A DNA stretch of 8,912 nucleotides. It comes from an uncultured Christensenellaceae bacterium (lineage in GTDB: Bacteria; Bacillota; Clostridia; Christensenellales; UBA1242). This document shows positions 6,868 through 8,912 of the stretch, piece after piece. The stretch is from NCBI GenBank assembly GCA_910587225.1, contig CAJULT010000025.1:1-8912 (forward strand), given 5' to 3'. A program made the position numbers and the translations under genes. Below the pieces are notes generated by a model that was not told where the DNA came from, made no database searches, and saw only the letters and a list, made by a program, of their open reading frames with translations. Positions within the stretch are counted from its first letter, which is position 1; each line of letters opens with the position of its first letter.

Positions 6868-6888
6868 ACAGGCAACGCCTGTCCTTAA
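6847..6888. repeat. Two tandem 21-bp palindromic units
   Basis: Unit 1 (6847-6867) is ACGGCTG-T-CAGCCGT followed by CCTTAA; unit 2 (6868-6888) is ACAGGC-AAC-GCCTGT followed by CCTTAA. Both are exactly 21 bp: a 15-bp inverted repeat plus the same 6-bp tail. The arms differ between units but remain self-complementary within each. Unit 1 lies inside the end of the desulfurase gene and gives its stop codon (TAA 6865-6867). Confidence 0.8.
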
Positions 6889-6922
6889 TTTATTCATTTA
6901 TTTATTCTTTCATTTATTCATT
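6889..6922. repeat. TTYA tetranucleotide tract
   Basis: Eight and a half consecutive 4-bp units of TTTA or TTCA, with one TTCT at 6905-6908. It directly follows the palindromic units and directly precedes the terminator stem. It holds no gene. Confidence 0.8.
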
Positions 6923-6952
6923 AAAGAGAAGTGCCTTTGCACTTCTCTTTTT
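6923..6952. terminator. Two-way intrinsic terminator between the desulfurase and surface-protein genes
   Basis: A perfect 12-bp stem (AAAGAGAAGTGC at 6923-6934 with its complement at 6939-6950) and a 4-nt loop CTTT, followed by a T-tract to 6952 on the plus strand. On the minus strand it begins right at the TAA stop of the surface-protein gene. It should end transcription from both converging genes. Confidence 0.88.
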
Positions 6953-8869
6953 ACATGTATTTAAATCCGTTTGCAACCAGCCAGTTATGAATTTCCTTGG
7001 AGTCAGTGTGCCCACCAATGTGATACAGTTCTCCTTGAACAGGATAGCCACCATTTAGATAGTCATTGCGTGACCACTCTGTCCAACCATTTTCCCAGCC
7101 ATACATAATTTTTGATGTAGTGCCATTTATTGTCCCATATCCATATGAGGAGTCGATTTGGCAACTTGCATTATCAACACATATAACATCCGCATTGTAT
7201 TCCCCGCCAGTTATGGTGCATCCAATAACTGAACAATTTAATATGCTCCCATCATCTCCAACTTCAACAAGACCTGCCACCCAATATTGAGCAGATAATT
7301 TACAATTTTTCACTTCGCAAGCTGTTATCTCACTGACGCCGCTACGTCCAACCAATCCCGCAACAGCATACCCACCGAATATTTCTACGCCTGTAACTTT
7401 ACATCCTGTAATAATTGAAGAAACAATACATCCTGCCAAAGCACCTGTCTCATACTCTCCAGCCTCAATGCTTCCACCCTCTATTATTACATTTTTTATA
7501 GTCGCATCCTCTGTATATGCAAAAAGTCCGCAATATTCATTTTCGCATTCCATTCTGATGTTTAATATCTTATAGAAGTTTCCGTTGTAATTTCCACAGA
7601 ATGGGTCATTACTTCTAGTTTGCTCGCCTATTCCCTCCCATATATGAGCGCCTAAATCAATATTTGCAGTTTGTATAAAGTACTTGCCACTAAAAGTATT
7701 CCCGTAGTTCGTTTCATAAGCCAGATAGGCAAGTTGCCCTGCCGTAGCTATTTTATATGGATTGGCTAAACTGCCATTTCCGCCTGCAAATGAGTTTGCA
7801 CGATATAGTGGGTCTGTCCAGTCTTTTTCTTTCCACTGAGCATACAAGATTAAAGTTGTATCCTTATCATAATTTCTCGCACTTGAACCATAAGCTGTAT
7901 AGTATTGCGTACCGCCGCTATTTGGTTGTGTGTAATATCCTAAAAAGCTCCATCCGTCTCTCGTCGGCATTGTTGCAGTCGGCATTGCACTGCCATAAGT
8001 TGCGGTTACACTGGTTGAACCGCCACTGCCTCCGTTCCGATTTAAAGTCACAGTGTATTTATTGGCTGTCCAACGTGCATAAAGAGTCTTGCCACTATCA
8101 ATGTTCCACGCCATACTACTTGCGCCGGCGGCAGTATAGTACTGCGTTCCGCCAGTGGTTGCATTTGTATCATAGTAACCTTGGAAGGTATATCCCTTTC
8201 TTGTTGGCAAAGGTATCTGTTGATAACTTTTGTATGTTATGGTATAGTTTTTACTGCTCGTTGATAAGCTATCCTTTCGCGCTAGCCACAACTGCGTAAT
8301 ATTTATGTTATAACCATAATCATTATCTAATCTGAAATAATATGTACCCGTACTTGGTGCAGTAAATTCAGCAGTAGCATCACCTGACAGTCTGCGGCTA
8401 TTAGCCTCAGAAAATGCAGCTCCTATTGCGTAGAAAATTTGTATTGACCCAGATGTCACCACTGTTCCAGACGTGTTTGTTACCCGCGCATGAAGAACGT
8501 AAGTAACATTCTGAGTCAATGACACCGTGAAAGCTAATTGAACAAAAGGGTCGGAAGTTGAAGTATTTGTAAATGCATAATTGCCTGTGCTAGCAGTATA
8601 GCTTAAACTTGCATTGTTCCCCGTCCGTGTCCAGTTTGAACTATTATTTGTAATAAGATTGGTATAGTGACTTCCGCCATTCGGATTTATAGTCATTGTA
8701 TACTTATTTGGCATCCACCCTGCAAATAGCATAGTTACTTCCGTCTTAGTGAAAACATAAGTAGAAACACCTTTTTCATTGTAGAAAGGTTGCCCGCCAT
8801 TTGTGTATTCGTAATACCCTGTAAAAGTATAACCAGTTCTAGTTGGAATTGTAATAGTTGGCAAGTGCT
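6951..8869 (-). CDS. Large secreted surface protein with InlB-type repeats and a GLUG-like beta-helix; 5' end missing
   Basis: The N-terminus is lost at the contig end. Reading from base 8864, 637 residues remain. Listeria-Bacteroides (InlB B/Flg_new) repeats lie at about 1-65, 212-285 and 288-346, each with PTR-x-G-(Y/W)-(T/S)-F-x-GYY, a GG-x-x-(Y/F)Y element and a closing A-(G/R/Q)-W. A beta-sandwich-like insert of about 130 residues (75-200) splits the first two. From about 358 a FAGGNGSLANPYKIATAGQLAYLA segment starts a GLUG-type region with beta-helix coils at about 446, 474, 503 and 531. The C-terminus (about 585-637) is rich in Trp and Tyr and has no LPxTG motif or membrane helix. Such proteins are usually exported and used in adhesion or cell-surface contact; no signal peptide can be seen because that end is absent. 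The TTG at 8864-8862 is an internal Leu codon, not a start. Confidence 0.88.
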
Positions 8870-8912
8870 AGATCGGAAGAGCGTCGTGTAGGGAAAGAGT
8901 GTAGATCTCGGT
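8870..8912. other. Illumina TruSeq adapter sequence (assembly contamination)
   Basis: The last 43 bases begin AGATCGGAAGAGCGTCGTGT and end with AGATCTCGGT, matching from memory the reverse complement of the TruSeq universal adapter with no mismatch that I can see. It is not part of the genome and should be trimmed. Its first base makes a false in-frame TAG (8870-8868, minus strand) at the head of the surface-protein gene. Confidence 0.98.

Noticed and set aside
7860..8170. DNA-level direct repeats in the surface gene as a CRISPR array or mobile element
   Set aside because: The similar stretches encode the GGTQYYTA part of successive InlB-type repeats; spacing and divergence fit protein repeats, not a CRISPR array.
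7757..8299. 180-residue plus-strand ORF
   Set aside because: It is the antisense shadow of the surface-protein gene; its Ser/Leu/Tyr/His-rich make-up follows from the repeat codons opposite.
8862..8864. TTG as the start of the surface protein
   Set aside because: It is an internal Leu codon; the stop just upstream is made by the adapter's first base, and the residues around it belong to an InlB-type repeat.

Overview
The window looks like a contig end from a low-G+C Bacillota, probably an uncultured anaerobic Clostridia-type bacterium. The grounds are A+T-rich intergenic DNA, clear Shine-Dalgarno sites, near-consensus sigma-A promoters, an Obg with the C-terminal OCT domain, a DUF3343/cysteine desulfurase pair, and a surface protein with InlB-type repeats and GLUG-like coils. 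The lineage is an inference, not a direct reading. The right end is not biological: bases 8870-8912 are Illumina TruSeq adapter, so the last gene is cut there.

Layout. At 1-106 (minus) is the 5' end of a probable rsfS (ribosomal silencing factor) behind a perfect TTGACA-17-TATAAT promoter. At 201-998 (plus) is an unrecognised 265-residue membrane protein; a two-way terminator follows it. At 1079-4745 (minus) is a tight four-gene run, lysS > nth > obg > yhbY: lysyl-tRNA synthetase, endonuclease III, the Obg GTPase and a YhbY-type ribosome-assembly protein. Gaps are 7 nt, a 1-nt overlap (TAATG) and 4 nt, so this is almost certainly one operon. At 4794-5640 (minus) are a small membrane-anchored lytic transglycosylase and, upstream of it, a DUF3343 (putative Se/S carrier) protein. 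At 5722-6867 (plus), divergent from DUF3343, is a cysteine-desulfurase-family PLP enzyme. At 6951-8869 (minus) is the C-terminal part of a large secreted repeat protein.

How the genes fit together. Most of the left half serves translation and ribosome assembly: LysRS charges tRNA-Lys, Obg and YhbY act on the 50S subunit, and RsfS holds idle 50S subunits apart from 30S. In many Bacillota obg, yhbY, nadD, yqeK and rsfS lie close together; here nadD and yqeK are absent and a reversed membrane-protein gene sits between yhbY and rsfS. The DUF3343/desulfurase pair is a plausible sulfur- or selenium-transfer module: the desulfurase would load a persulfide or selenide on its Cys and DUF3343 carries one conserved Cys that could accept it. 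The surface protein is unrelated accessory content.

The points most worth a second look are the adapter-made contig end (including a false start and stop in the last gene), two tandem 21-bp palindromic units that supply the last residues and stop codon of the desulfurase gene, an exact 28-residue cysteine ladder in the surface protein's beta-helix, a possible dead nuclease-like fold in the membrane protein, and an altered lysine-pocket residue in LysRS. No strong case for a wholly new defence or mobile system is visible.
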